Assembly: GCA_045632305.1 (NCBI GenBank)
Contig: JAZQWL010000046.1
Coordinates: 1-38,098, forward strand
Direction: 5' to 3'
DNA length: 38,098 nt
Source of the DNA: SVTX01 sp045632305
GTDB lineage: Bacteria > Bacillota > Clostridia > Oscillospirales > CAG-272
Below the pieces are notes generated by a model. It was not told where the DNA came from. It was given only the letters and a program-made list of their open reading frames with translations, and made no database searches. Made by a program: the position numbers and the translations under genes. Positions 14,090 to 22,487 of this stretch are shown piece after piece. The stretch's first letter is position 1; every line of letters starts with the position of its first letter.

Positions 14090-15220
14090 TCACCTTATTG
14101 CCGACGCGCAAAAGCCCAATAATCCAAAGGACAGGATAAACACCGACGACGATATTGCCGCTACTCCGAGAAGATAAGAATACAAGCTCGATATCTGTGA
14201 GATCACGCCACTATTCTCGCCCGTCAGATCCCCGAAAATTCCGATCAGAAACAGCATAAATTTCATAATCGCAAGGTGACTTATAAGCGGAGTAAGCATC
14301 ATTATTATAATAACGACGCCGCCTATACCCACACATCCGCGTATAAGCTCAACTCCCGACGCGACCGCGCCGAGCGACGAGGATACTACGCCTCCCGTTA
14401 TCGGAATAAAATTACCGAATAAAAGCTTCGCCCCTCTCATTGCCGCGTTATCCGCCTTTGCCGAGATCGCCGTCTGCGCTCCGAGAGATACACTCAAAAG
14501 CGTCATAACGAACGAGAGAAGCATGGTGTAATATTTTTTTACCCCCGAGGATATGGACGCTATGATTTTCGACTCGTAAAAGGTTGATACTATGGCTAAG
14601 GAAAGAGAAAATACAAACACGGGAATTGCCGTATACGTAAAAATAAACTGACATACCGAAAGGCATATACCAAAGGTTGCCGAGGAGCTTGCCGCCGCAG
14701 TAACGTTTCCACCTATGGCATACAAAACCGCCGACAGCGGCAGATACGCCGCCGCCATTCTGCAAAGATTGGTAAAATACCCCGAAAGCATCAGAATACT
14801 GTTATATACAAGCCCCATAACTATACTGATCACGCAAATGCGCGAAATAAAGCCAGTCGCGGCTTCATTATTGAAGCTCGACGATATCTGCCCCAATACC
14901 GCAGATATCAGCATAACGCCAATTATACCGTAAAGAGTGGGCATAATACTCTTTACACCTCCGAGAATACCGTCAAGCAAAAGAGACAAAAGCTCCTTAG
15001 GGGCGGACAGCTCTCTTACCGCTCCCCCGACGTCCTCGGGATCATCTGCAAGGAAACCCTCGGGCAAACGGTCAAGTATATCCTCGGGCAAGCTGTCTGT
15101 AAAATCCTTATACTCCTCAGGCATTCTAATACCGTCATCTGCTTCATCCGCGCTTGCGGTAATAGAGAGGACGAACAACAGAACGGTCAAGATAAGGAAA
15201 AGTGCCATCTTCCTTTTCAT
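14090..15220 (-). CDS. spoIIIAE: stage III sporulation protein AE
   Basis: A 376-aa polytopic membrane protein and the largest SpoIIIA subunit. A cleavable signal (MALFLILTVLLFVLSITASA) is followed by an acidic Asp/Glu/Pro-rich segment and about eight membrane helices. Family blocks include GIIGVMLISAVLGQISSSF, TAISAKADNAAMRGAKLLFG and PITGGVVSSSLGAVASGVE. It is thought to be a core membrane component of the channel. The start is fixed by GGGGAG upstream and four-base spacing from spoIIIAD. The length agrees with Bacillus (399). Confidence 0.95.
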   Translation of the reverse strand: MKRKMALFLILTVLLFVLSITASADEADDGIRMPEEYKDFTDSLPEDILDRLPEGFLADDPEDVGGAVRELSAPKELLSLLLDGILGGVKSIMPTLYGIIGVMLISAVLGQISSSFNNEAATGFISRICVISIVMGLVYNSILMLSGYFTNLCRMAAAYLPLSAVLYAIGGNVTAAASSSATFGICLSVCQFIFTYTAIPVFVFSLSLAIVSTFYESKIIASISSGVKKYYTMLLSFVMTLLSVSLGAQTAISAKADNAAMRGAKLLFGNFIPITGGVVSSSLGAVASGVELIRGCVGIGGVVIIIMMLTPLISHLAIMKFMLFLIGIFGDLTGENSGVISQISSLYSYLLGVAAISSSVFILSFGLLGFCASAIR

Positions 15221-15223
15221 ATA

Positions 15224-15616
15224 CTACTCCCCACCTATAAGCTTTACCGCCGTCTCTAAGATTTCGAATATCAGAGGCAACGCTAAGATCAGCAGCTGCG
15301 CCTTCCCGATAATCGTACAGATAAACCCGAGCGTTCCCTCACCCGCGTCCGCGCATAGCGTTGAGCAGACGGTGGTTATGATGCCGATAAAAAGCGCTTT
15401 GAGCATTACGCTTGCGTATTTTGACACACCCGCGTATGATGTAAGCTCATCTATACTGCTTACAACTCCTCCGATAATGCCTACACACACGCTAAACAAA
15501 GCCACAATTATTACAAGCTTTACGGGAATATGCATTTCTGCCTTCACCTGCCGCATTATAACGATCACCAAAAGGGATATGATCACAAAGCCGCACTGCT
15601 TTAAGAATTCCTGCAT
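15224..15616 (-). CDS. spoIIIAD: stage III sporulation protein AD
   Basis: A 130-aa membrane protein with four predicted helices. The ATG at 15616 lies two bases after the spoIIIAC stop; a longer reading to 15643 would start inside spoIIIAC and is rejected. The segments IMRQVKAEMHIPVKLVI and AQLLILALPLIFEILETAVKLIG match AD proteins. AC and AD resemble holins in topology and may form part of the inner-membrane pore. Confidence 0.93.
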   Translation of the reverse strand: MQEFLKQCGFVIISLLVIVIMRQVKAEMHIPVKLVIIVALFSVCVGIIGGVVSSIDELTSYAGVSKYASVMLKALFIGIITTVCSTLCADAGEGTLGFICTIIGKAQLLILALPLIFEILETAVKLIGGE

Positions 15617-15617
15617 G

Positions 15618-15812
15618 TCAAAATCCAAAAACCGAGCGCACAAGCATAAAAAGCTTGTCTATTTCCTCGATGAGCATAAGAAAAACCACAACGATCCCCG
15701 AGATCACGACGAACATCGCCTGCTCGTCCCGTCCCGATTTAGAGAGTATCTGCGCCGCGACCGAGACGAGTATCCCGACCCCCGCAACCTTCAATATTAC
15801 CGCAATATCCAT
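15618..15812 (-). CDS. spoIIIAC: stage III sporulation protein AC
   Basis: A 64-aa membrane protein with two helices (MDIAVILKVAGVGILVSVAAQ, written in two parts as MDIAVILKVAG and ILVSVAAQIL) separated by the conserved SKSGRDEQA loop. It is usually 68 aa. The start at 15812 has AGGTG upstream, seven bases after spoIIIAB ends; a longer frame to 15893 would run into spoIIIAB and has no site. Confidence 0.93.
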   Translation of the reverse strand: MDIAVILKVAGVGILVSVAAQILSKSGRDEQAMFVVISGIVVVFLMLIEEIDKLFMLVRSVFGF

Positions 15813-15819
15813 ACACACC

Positions 15820-16290
15820 TCACCAAAGCATGATGAGAAGACAGAGAGACGAACAGATTGCAAGCGTCGAATAAATTTTACTCTTTTTTGCAATTTCCTC
15901 TGCCACGTTCTTTCGCTCCTCGCTCAATGCTTCTATATAATACTCACATCTCTTCATTTGCTCTTCTCTGTACGTGCTTCCAAACTCCGACGCAAAGCAA
16001 TACAAAAGCCGAAAGCTCTCATCGGAAAGATATACCCTGCTTGCCTCAACCATCTCGCATAATCCCGCGCCCTCTTTTACAAGACATTGCTCCAAAAGCT
16101 CCCTTGGGGCGCATGCCAGAATTTCGGAAATGGGTTTTGAATAACAGTCGACCTGCCCTTTTATGTAAAAGACGAGAGAGATAAAGCTATCAAGCACCAA
16201 AAGCTTATTTTTCTGAAATTTTGAGACGAATGCCGAAGCAAATATACCCGAGACGCAAAGAAAAAGACTTCCTATTAGTTTAAATACCAT
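15820..16290 (-). CDS. spoIIIAB: stage III sporulation protein AB
   Basis: A 156-aa protein with an N-terminal membrane helix (VFKLIGSLFLCVSGIFASAF), a helical soluble region (SEFGSTYREEQMKRCEYYIEAL) and a C-terminal membrane helix (LAICSSLCLLIMLW). It resembles type II secretion GspF proteins and is thought to contact the ATPase SpoIIIAA. The ATG at 16290 has GGGAG five bases upstream; the GTG two codons earlier is less likely. It overlaps the end of spoIIIAA by 11 bases. Confidence 0.92.
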   Translation of the reverse strand: MVFKLIGSLFLCVSGIFASAFVSKFQKNKLLVLDSFISLVFYIKGQVDCYSKPISEILACAPRELLEQCLVKEGAGLCEMVEASRVYLSDESFRLLYCFASEFGSTYREEQMKRCEYYIEALSEERKNVAEEIAKKSKIYSTLAICSSLCLLIMLW

Positions 16291-17209
16291 ACGCACTCCC
16301 GAAGATGACGTTATGCATCACCGTATCATAAGAAAACCGCATATTCCCCGCGCGGCTTATTTTGACATATGCCCCAAATATTCCCGCCTCGTGAAGTAAA
16401 CGAATACCCGTGCGCGAAATCAACTCATCGATGCTGCCCGCATGCGCCGTCGCAAGAAACGGTATTCCGCAGTTTGCCGCCGCGACAAGCTCGTACGCCT
16501 CGTCCGTATCTCCGATCTCGTCACATACGATAAGCTCGGGATTCATAACCCTCGACGCTATCTCGATTCCCACCCCGCGCGGATAACCCGACAGAATGTC
16601 GATGCACATATCTCTGTCATTCATATCAAAGGAAAGCTCACCGCGACTATCGATAACGACAACCCTGCGCGGATGCTCCCCCGTAGACAAAAGCTTACAG
16701 ACTCCACGCAAAACCGTGGTCTTTCCAACACCGGGCGGCGAGTAAATAAGCACGCCCTTCTTGAATTCAAGACGGGCAAGAAGCTCGCACACCTCGTATC
16801 CGACCGAGTATATTCTGTGCGGTATTCTTATACAAAGCGAGCTTATATCGTAAACTCCGATTATCTCTCCGCTTTGCATTGTTGCTCTGCCGCAAACTCC
16901 CACCCTTATACCGCTCGGAAGTGAAACGTACCCCTTATTGATAGTGTCCGCAAAGGCGTACAGCGAGCCGCCGCACATATTCTTTAGCACCTCGGCAATT
17001 TGATTTTTATCAAGCACGATGGGAACAGTATGATTTTCGCCGCGCATTACACACGAGGAATATTTATTCGCGCGAAGGCGAATCTCCTCAACCGTTCCCG
17101 AAGAAAACCGTTTGTTTATATATTGAAATATCTCAGCGGGAAGAAAATGAGAAAGCTCGCTTGGCAAAGCTTCCGCCTCCCGCTTTACTGTATTGTGAAT
17201 TATCTGCAT
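16280..17209 (-). CDS. spoIIIAA: stage III sporulation protein AA (ATPase)
   Basis: A 309-aa secretion-ATPase-like protein and the first gene of the operon. Walker A is SPPGVGKTT (residues 157-165) and Walker B is LIVCDEIG (about 226-233), with ATAHAG nearby. The N-terminal half has EEIRLRANKY and the VSLPSGIRVGVCGRA block of SpoIIIAA. It powers or assembles the SpoIIIA channel at the mother-cell membrane. GGAGG lies seven bases before the ATG. Operon expression is SigE-dependent in Bacillus; a gCATAgAtT-like -10 lies upstream (17255-17263 area), but it overlaps the preceding terminator tail and is not convincing. Confidence 0.96.
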   Translation of the reverse strand: MQIIHNTVKREAEALPSELSHFLPAEIFQYINKRFSSGTVEEIRLRANKYSSCVMRGENHTVPIVLDKNQIAEVLKNMCGGSLYAFADTINKGYVSLPSGIRVGVCGRATMQSGEIIGVYDISSLCIRIPHRIYSVGYEVCELLARLEFKKGVLIYSPPGVGKTTVLRGVCKLLSTGEHPRRVVVIDSRGELSFDMNDRDMCIDILSGYPRGVGIEIASRVMNPELIVCDEIGDTDEAYELVAAANCGIPFLATAHAGSIDELISRTGIRLLHEAGIFGAYVKISRAGNMRFSYDTVMHNVIFGSAYGI

Positions 17210-17262
17210 CCCGATTCCTCCAAAAGATATTTAATTATATTAAGCGGGAGGACAATCTATGC

Positions 17263-17297
17263 AAAAATAAAAACCGCCAAGGAAAAACCTTGGCGGT
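17263..17297 (-). terminator. terminator of the flavodiiron gene
   Basis: ACCGCCAAGG pairs perfectly with CCTTGGCGGT over a five-base loop; the minus strand then reads a T-rich stretch of eleven bases with one A. Confidence 0.93.
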
Positions 17298-17310
17298 AAA
17301 AATATTGAAT

Positions 17311-19176
17311 TTAGCCGTATATCGGTTCAAAATCGGATGCGGGGTGCTTACAGAGAGGACATATGAAATCATAAGGAAGCTCTTCTCCTTCGTAAACATA
17401 ACCGCATATCTTACATACCCAACCTACGATCTTCTTTTCCTTCTTTTCCTCGACGGGCGCTGTCGAGACGGGTGCTTTGGGCTTGATGTGATCGAAATAA
17501 TATGCATATGTTACGCTCTTGCCACCATTCTTGAAGGTTCTCGCCTCGGTAACCTCCGCAATAAACAGAATGTGCGTGCCGCAGTCGATCTCTTTTATAA
17601 CCTTACCGCTCATAAACGCGTTTGTGTATCTGTCAAGGTGAAGAAGCATATTTTCGCTTCTCATTACGTCGTCAAAATCCGAGAGCTTGTCAGTATCTCT
17701 GCCCGACGCAAATCCAAATCTCTTAAAAATATCAAATGGAACGCTCTCATCAAGCACGGAAGCGTTGAAAATTCCCGTCTTCTGAATGGTTTCACAGGTG
17801 TAATTTGCCTTATTTACGCAAACGGAGATAGTCAAAGGAGAGGAGGATATCTGGCTTACCGTATTTACGATACAAGCGTTATCTCTCTTACCGTCATTGG
17901 TAAAGAGCGCGAAAAGTCCGTACGAGAGCTTGTGCATTGACGCGCCGTCAATATCACCTCTTGCCACCTCTTCCTTATTGGGGAAATCCGCCGCAATTCT
18001 GTCAACGAGCGCCATAATCGACGCATAGCTATCTTCCTTGAGCGAGGACTTAACGTATGGAATGTCCTCAATAAACGTAGTATTCTGAAGCTTGCCGAGT
18101 ATCTCTCTCATAAGCTTACCGCTAGAAGCCGCCCAAGAGCCGTTCTGAATAAAGCCGATGGTTCTGTTCTTCAGTGAATGAGCCGCAATATCGTGAACGA
18201 GCGCCTCCATAGTAACGAACACACCCGCGTTATACGTGGGGGAAGCGAAAACGATATGACTGTACTTAAAGGCATCGGAAACTATATCGGATGCGGGAGT
18301 TACGGACACGTCGTACATCTTTGTGGGTATCCCTCTTTCAACAAGCTTTGAGGAAAGGATTTCCGCCGCATTTTCGGTGTTTCCGTAGATCGAAGCGTAA
18401 GGGATAAGAACACCCTGCACCTCGGGAGTATACGTTGCCCACTTCTTATATTTATCAACAAACGTAGCAATGTTCTTTCTCCATACAAAACCGTGGAGAG
18501 GACAGATCATCTTAATATCAAGAGCAGAAGCGGCTTTAAGCACGTTCATAACCTGCGCTCCGTATTTGCCTACGATGTTAGCGTAATATCTTCTTGCCTC
18601 GTCCATATAGTCGCGCTCAAAGTCCACCTCATCGGCAAAAATCGCGCCGTTTATCGCGCCAAAATGACCGAACGCGTCTGCCGAGAAAAGAATGCCCTCC
18701 TTCTCCTCATACGACATCATAACCTCGGGCCAATGCACCATGGGAGCGTTGATAAAACGGAGTGTATGCTCTCCAAGAGAAAGCGTGTCTCCCTCGTTTA
18801 CAACGACAGCTCGCGCATCTATATCAAAGCTAAAGAACTGCTTGATCATTGCAAGTATCTTGGGGTTACATACGATCTTTACGTCGGGATAACGAAGCAC
18901 GAGATCGTAAATGGTCGCGGAATGGTCGGGCTCCATGTGATGAACGATTAAGTAATCGGGCTTTCTTGAGCCGAGAACGTGCTCGAGATTCTCAAAGAAA
19001 ACGCCCGCAACCGCCTTATCAACGGTATCGAAAATAGCGATCTTCTCATCCATAAGAACGTAAGAATTATATGAAACACCCGCAGGAACGGAGTAAACAC
19101 CCTCAAACATAGCAAGGCGTCGATCATTTCCACCCACCCATGTAAGCGTGGGAGTAATTGTCTTTACACAGTACAT
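17311..19176 (-). CDS. flavodiiron protein fused to flavin reductase and rubredoxin
   Basis: A 621-aa three-part electron-transfer protein that reduces O2 (or NO) to water (or N2O), protecting anaerobic metabolism. Residues 1-250 form a metallo-beta-lactamase-like diiron domain with the HxExDH motif (HHMEPDHS, residues 79-86). Residues about 255-395 form a flavodoxin domain (YASIYGNTENAA). Residues about 405-560 form a flavin reductase-like domain (SSPLTISVCVNKANYTCETI). Residues about 585-621 form a rubredoxin with CKICGYVYEGE and CPLC. The fusion would allow electrons to pass from reduced flavin/rubredoxin to the diiron site within one chain. AAGGAG precedes the ATG. It lies downstream of the hydrogenase gene, with a hairpin between. 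Confidence 0.93.
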   Translation of the reverse strand: MYCVKTITPTLTWVGGNDRRLAMFEGVYSVPAGVSYNSYVLMDEKIAIFDTVDKAVAGVFFENLEHVLGSRKPDYLIVHHMEPDHSATIYDLVLRYPDVKIVCNPKILAMIKQFFSFDIDARAVVVNEGDTLSLGEHTLRFINAPMVHWPEVMMSYEEKEGILFSADAFGHFGAINGAIFADEVDFERDYMDEARRYYANIVGKYGAQVMNVLKAASALDIKMICPLHGFVWRKNIATFVDKYKKWATYTPEVQGVLIPYASIYGNTENAAEILSSKLVERGIPTKMYDVSVTPASDIVSDAFKYSHIVFASPTYNAGVFVTMEALVHDIAAHSLKNRTIGFIQNGSWAASSGKLMREILGKLQNTTFIEDIPYVKSSLKEDSYASIMALVDRIAADFPNKEEVARGDIDGASMHKLSYGLFALFTNDGKRDNACIVNTVSQISSSPLTISVCVNKANYTCETIQKTGIFNASVLDESVPFDIFKRFGFASGRDTDKLSDFDDVMRSENMLLHLDRYTNAFMSGKVIKEIDCGTHILFIAEVTEARTFKNGGKSVTYAYYFDHIKPKAPVSTAPVEEKKEKKIVGWVCKICGYVYEGEELPYDFICPLCKHPASDFEPIYG

Positions 19177-19205
19177 AAAAAATCTCCTTATATTTTAATA
19201 TGAAC

Positions 19206-19239
19206 AAAAATCGACCTTGACATAATGCAAGGCCGATTT
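19206..19239 (-). terminator. terminator of the ftsK-lgt-protease-hydrogenase operon
   Basis: AAATCGaCCTTG pairs with CAAGGcCGATTT over an eight-base loop, with T-rich sequence after it on the minus strand. It lies between the hydrogenase and flavodiiron genes, so read-through control is possible. Confidence 0.75.
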
Positions 19240-19245
19240 ATAATA

Positions 19246-20754
19246 TTACGGAAGCTCTATCTTACAAAGTTCCTTTTCGGGAAGAGCTTTGTCGGCCGCT
19301 GCACTGAGCTTCTTAACACTTTCCTGAGCTTTATTTACAGGAATACAGGTTCCCGCACCCGCAACACAACCGCCGGGGCACGCCATACCCTCGATAAGGC
19401 AACCGTTTTTCTTGCCCGCCTTTGCAAGCATAAGCATCTTGCGGCACTCATCAAGTCCGTCAGCATGCTCGATCTTCACCTCAACGCCGGGGTAATATTC
19501 GTTTACACACTTTTCGATTGCGGCAGAAACTCCGCCCGCGCAAGCATATCCACGTCCCGCGCCGGTTGCCTCTGCGGTAAATTCGTCGCCTTCAAAGTTT
19601 GAAAAATCAATTTCCTTGGCGTCGAACATAGCGCGAAGCTCTTCAAAGGTAATTACAAAATCAACGTCGCTTCGTACGGTTCTTCTTCCCGCCTCGAGCT
19701 TCTTAGCGGCGCAAGGGCCGATAAATACTACTCTTGCCTCGGGATTCTTCTGCTTGATACTTCTCGCGGTCGCTACCATGGGTGTAAGCGCGTTTGAAAC
19801 CTGGTCTATCATTACGGGGAACTGCTTCTTTGCAAGCATTGCCCAAGCGGGACAGCAGGACGTAAGAAGGAAGGGGGTCTTACCCGTGGCAACCTCATGC
19901 GCGTAATGCTGCGCTTCAACCGCGGCTCCTACGTCCGCGCCAATAGCAACCTCGTGCATTTCGGCAAAGCCGAGCTGACGGAGCGCGCCCGCGATCTGAC
20001 CGAGCGTTACGTTCTCGCCAAACTGACCTGCAATTGCGGGTGCTACCTCGGCTACAACGTAGTCTCCCTTTCTTATTGCCTGAATAAGCTGGAAGATCTG
20101 GGATTTATCCGCAATCGCGCCGAAGGGACATGCAACCATACACTGTCCGCATCCAACACACATAGAATCGTCGATCTTTGCGCGGCCGAAGGCATCACTC
20201 TTTATCGCCTTGATTCCGCACGCAGTAGCGCAAGGTCTTCTCTTGTGCGCGATCGCATCATAGGGACACGCCGCCTTACACTTTCCGCATTTTATACACT
20301 TTGTTTTGTCAATAACGCTCTTGCCGTTTACAATTGAAATGGCGCCCTTGGGACACACCGTCTCGCAGGGATGAGCCACACAACCGCGGCACTGGTCGGT
20401 TACAACGTAAACGTTATCCTCACACGCCTCGCAGGCGGAAGGAATGACCTGCATCAGCGGGGGCTCGTAATACTTGTCCGCAATGTTACTTCTGTCAAGC
20501 CCGCTGGTAATATGTACGGGCTTATTTTCGGGACGAAGGGACATGCCCATCGCAAGGCGTACTCTTTCGGACGCGATCGCTCTCTCGCGGTAAATACTCT
20601 CGCGGTAGCGGGGCTTATCGTCGGGCGTTATCTTATAGGGAATCGCCTCAATATCGTTGTTTATGCTTTCGGGATCGGATTCATAAGCAACCTTAGCAAC
20701 CTCTGTAAAAATATTGTGTCTTAAATTTCTGAGCGCAGTATCAATTCCTCTCAT
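19246..20754 (-). CDS. group B-type [FeFe] hydrogenase-like protein
   Basis: A 502-aa iron-sulfur protein. Residues 122-134, 153-163 and 199-209 hold ferredoxin-type cysteine sets, with further cysteines at 108, 111, 175 and 179. The H-cluster domain follows: TSCCPAW (298-304), GPCAAKKLE (346-354) and EGMACPGGC (455-463), giving cluster ligands Cys300, Cys348, Cys459 and Cys463. The second motif starts GPC rather than the usual MPC, a trait of the poorly studied group B enzymes. These probably make or oxidise H2 with ferredoxin, or act as sensors. The start at 20754 has AAGGAGG six bases upstream. It is 23 bases after the CPBP gene and is the last gene of the ftsK operon. Confidence 0.88.
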   Translation of the reverse strand: MRGIDTALRNLRHNIFTEVAKVAYESDPESINNDIEAIPYKITPDDKPRYRESIYRERAIASERVRLAMGMSLRPENKPVHITSGLDRSNIADKYYEPPLMQVIPSACEACEDNVYVVTDQCRGCVAHPCETVCPKGAISIVNGKSVIDKTKCIKCGKCKAACPYDAIAHKRRPCATACGIKAIKSDAFGRAKIDDSMCVGCGQCMVACPFGAIADKSQIFQLIQAIRKGDYVVAEVAPAIAGQFGENVTLGQIAGALRQLGFAEMHEVAIGADVGAAVEAQHYAHEVATGKTPFLLTSCCPAWAMLAKKQFPVMIDQVSNALTPMVATARSIKQKNPEARVVFIGPCAAKKLEAGRRTVRSDVDFVITFEELRAMFDAKEIDFSNFEGDEFTAEATGAGRGYACAGGVSAAIEKCVNEYYPGVEVKIEHADGLDECRKMLMLAKAGKKNGCLIEGMACPGGCVAGAGTCIPVNKAQESVKKLSAAADKALPEKELCKIELP

Positions 20755-20777
20755 ACAAGTCCTCCTTAATATTTGTA

Positions 20778-21623
20778 TCAATCATTATTTTCAAAAGTCA
20801 GCTCCTGCGCGGATCTTTTTATATAAAACTCATCCGTGCGGGAAATATCAAATTTACAAAACAGTAAAATATATACTAAAATCACGGCAATCGCAATTAC
20901 CGCCGTAAGTACCTGCGTCGGTGGATCGTCGAAAAATCCTCTTCCCTTGCCGCATTCGCCAATAAGCGCGCCGAAGAAATTAAACAAGCCGTGCAAAACA
21001 ACGCACGCCCAGATATTTCTCGTCAGCAAAAGTACGATAGCGCACATAGCACCAACAAGCGCGGAATAAAGAATTTGAAGCACCACCATAAGTGACGGTG
21101 AAATAAAAATGTTCACTATATGAACGAGTCCGAATATCGCGGAGGACAGCAGAATTGAGATCAGAATATCCTTCTTGGTCTTTCTTCTGTTTTCCATGAT
21201 CCCGAGCATAATTACCGAGCGGAACGCCATTTCCTCGAAAAAGCCGATAGCCATACATTCAAGGAAAAGCAAAAGTATTTTATCGTATCCCGCAACTATC
21301 TCCGATTTTCCCAAGACGAGCGGAATTATGGGCAAGTTGTTTACGGCAATAACGAGCGCGGGAAGAATGTAAAGAATATTTTTTCCTACGGGCCTTGTTA
21401 TAGGGTATAACACTCTGTAACCGAGATATACCGTAAACACGAGGAAAATTCCACCGCCGACTGTCCTCGTTATAAGCATGTCCGTCATTGACCTTTCCCA
21501 TTCGCCAAGCACACCGAAAAGAATATTCTTCAATAAAAGCTCATACAGAACAAGAAAGAGGGCAAGCACGCCAAAAAGAGTTATACAGACGGCTCTCTTC
21601 GTTTTATTATTCTTCGATCGCAT
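20778..21623 (-). CDS. CPBP family intramembrane glutamic endopeptidase
   Basis: A 281-aa membrane protein with about eight helices and the Abi/CPBP (CAAX protease-like) signature: FEEMAFR (two catalytic Glu and an Arg), FGLVH and HGLFN. Members cleave within the membrane and include Rce1-like proteases and bacteriocin-immunity proteins; the substrate is unknown here. The ATG at 21623 overlaps the end of lgt by 17 bases and has GAGG upstream, which replaces a longer frame reaching 21731 inside lgt. A basic N-terminus (RSKNNKTKR) implies a cytoplasmic start. Confidence 0.88.
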   Translation of the reverse strand: MRSKNNKTKRAVCITLFGVLALFLVLYELLLKNILFGVLGEWERSMTDMLITRTVGGGIFLVFTVYLGYRVLYPITRPVGKNILYILPALVIAVNNLPIIPLVLGKSEIVAGYDKILLLFLECMAIGFFEEMAFRSVIMLGIMENRRKTKKDILISILLSSAIFGLVHIVNIFISPSLMVVLQILYSALVGAMCAIVLLLTRNIWACVVLHGLFNFFGALIGECGKGRGFFDDPPTQVLTAVIAIAVILVYILLFCKFDISRTDEFYIKRSAQELTFENND

Positions 21624-22461
21624 TTTCTTCCTCTTTCTTCGCACGTCTTGAAAGTATCTCTTCCCTATCGGCAAGTATCTCACTTCTGTGACGGCTCTCG
21701 TAATATCTTTGGAAGAAGAAAAGTGCAACACCGCCCGCGATCATCAGGCATGCGATGATCTGGGAGGGAGAGAAAATATCTGTCAGAAGCTCTCCGCGGT
21801 CATCGGTTCTGAAGTATTCAATAAAGAATCTCCAAGCGCCGTATGCCGCCATATAAAGGGGTAAATTGTAGGATCTCTTTTTCTTTACGCGAATTACGGT
21901 ATATACAAAGAGCGCAAACAAGAAGAGCGCCTCGTAAAGCTGAGTCGGAACGCACTTGGCGTATCCGTACGCCTCGGTATGCATGAAAAGTCCGTACCAC
22001 GCGTCGGTCTGCGCACCGTGACAACAGCCCGCCATAAGGCAACCGAGTCGACCGAAGCCGTGAGCTACAAGAATTGACGGAACCGCACAATTTGCTACCG
22101 AGAAAAAGCTCCTTACGTGATATTTATCGGGAAAAACAAATCGACCTGCAATAAAGTAAACCGCGATAAACGACGCCGCGCCACCGATAAGACCGCCGTA
22201 GAAGGTCGCGCCCGTTCCCGCGTCTATTACAAAGTCACCCGTTTCACCGAAATTATAGAACGCCTGAAACAGAACTGCGGAGCCAAGCCCCAGAATTATT
22301 GCCGCCGCTGCGGTGATAAACACGAAATTCTGGAGCTTGTATCGCAAAGGATATTTGTCTGCCAGACGGTCAAACGATATAAGACATACGATTATTCCAA
22401 GACAAAGAAAGAAATCGTATAAATTGAACTGAATACCTTTTATTAAGTTATAAGGATACAT
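21607..22461 (-). CDS. lgt: prolipoprotein diacylglyceryl transferase
   Basis: A 284-aa polytopic membrane enzyme that moves diacylglycerol from phosphatidylglycerol to the lipobox cysteine of prolipoproteins. The signature is HGFGRLGCLMAGCCHG, the form found in many Clostridia; further blocks are ATFYGGLIGG, PTQLYEA and EYFRTDDRG. Seven membrane helices are likely. The charged C-terminal tail (SRRAKKEEENAIEE) is longer than in the E. coli enzyme. AAAGGAG precedes the ATG; it starts 26 bases after ftsK. The lipoprotein at 8694-9164 is a plausible substrate. Confidence 0.94.
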   Translation of the reverse strand: MYPYNLIKGIQFNLYDFFLCLGIIVCLISFDRLADKYPLRYKLQNFVFITAAAAIILGLGSAVLFQAFYNFGETGDFVIDAGTGATFYGGLIGGAASFIAVYFIAGRFVFPDKYHVRSFFSVANCAVPSILVAHGFGRLGCLMAGCCHGAQTDAWYGLFMHTEAYGYAKCVPTQLYEALFLFALFVYTVIRVKKKRSYNLPLYMAAYGAWRFFIEYFRTDDRGELLTDIFSPSQIIACLMIAGGVALFFFQRYYESRHRSEILADREEILSRRAKKEEENAIEE

Positions 22462-22487
22462 TATACGACTCCTTTCATTTTACGGCA

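Noticed and set aside
17230..17265. SigE promoter of spoIIIA
   Set aside because: A CATAGATT-like -10 exists, but it overlaps the T tract of the preceding terminator and no clear -35 is seen.
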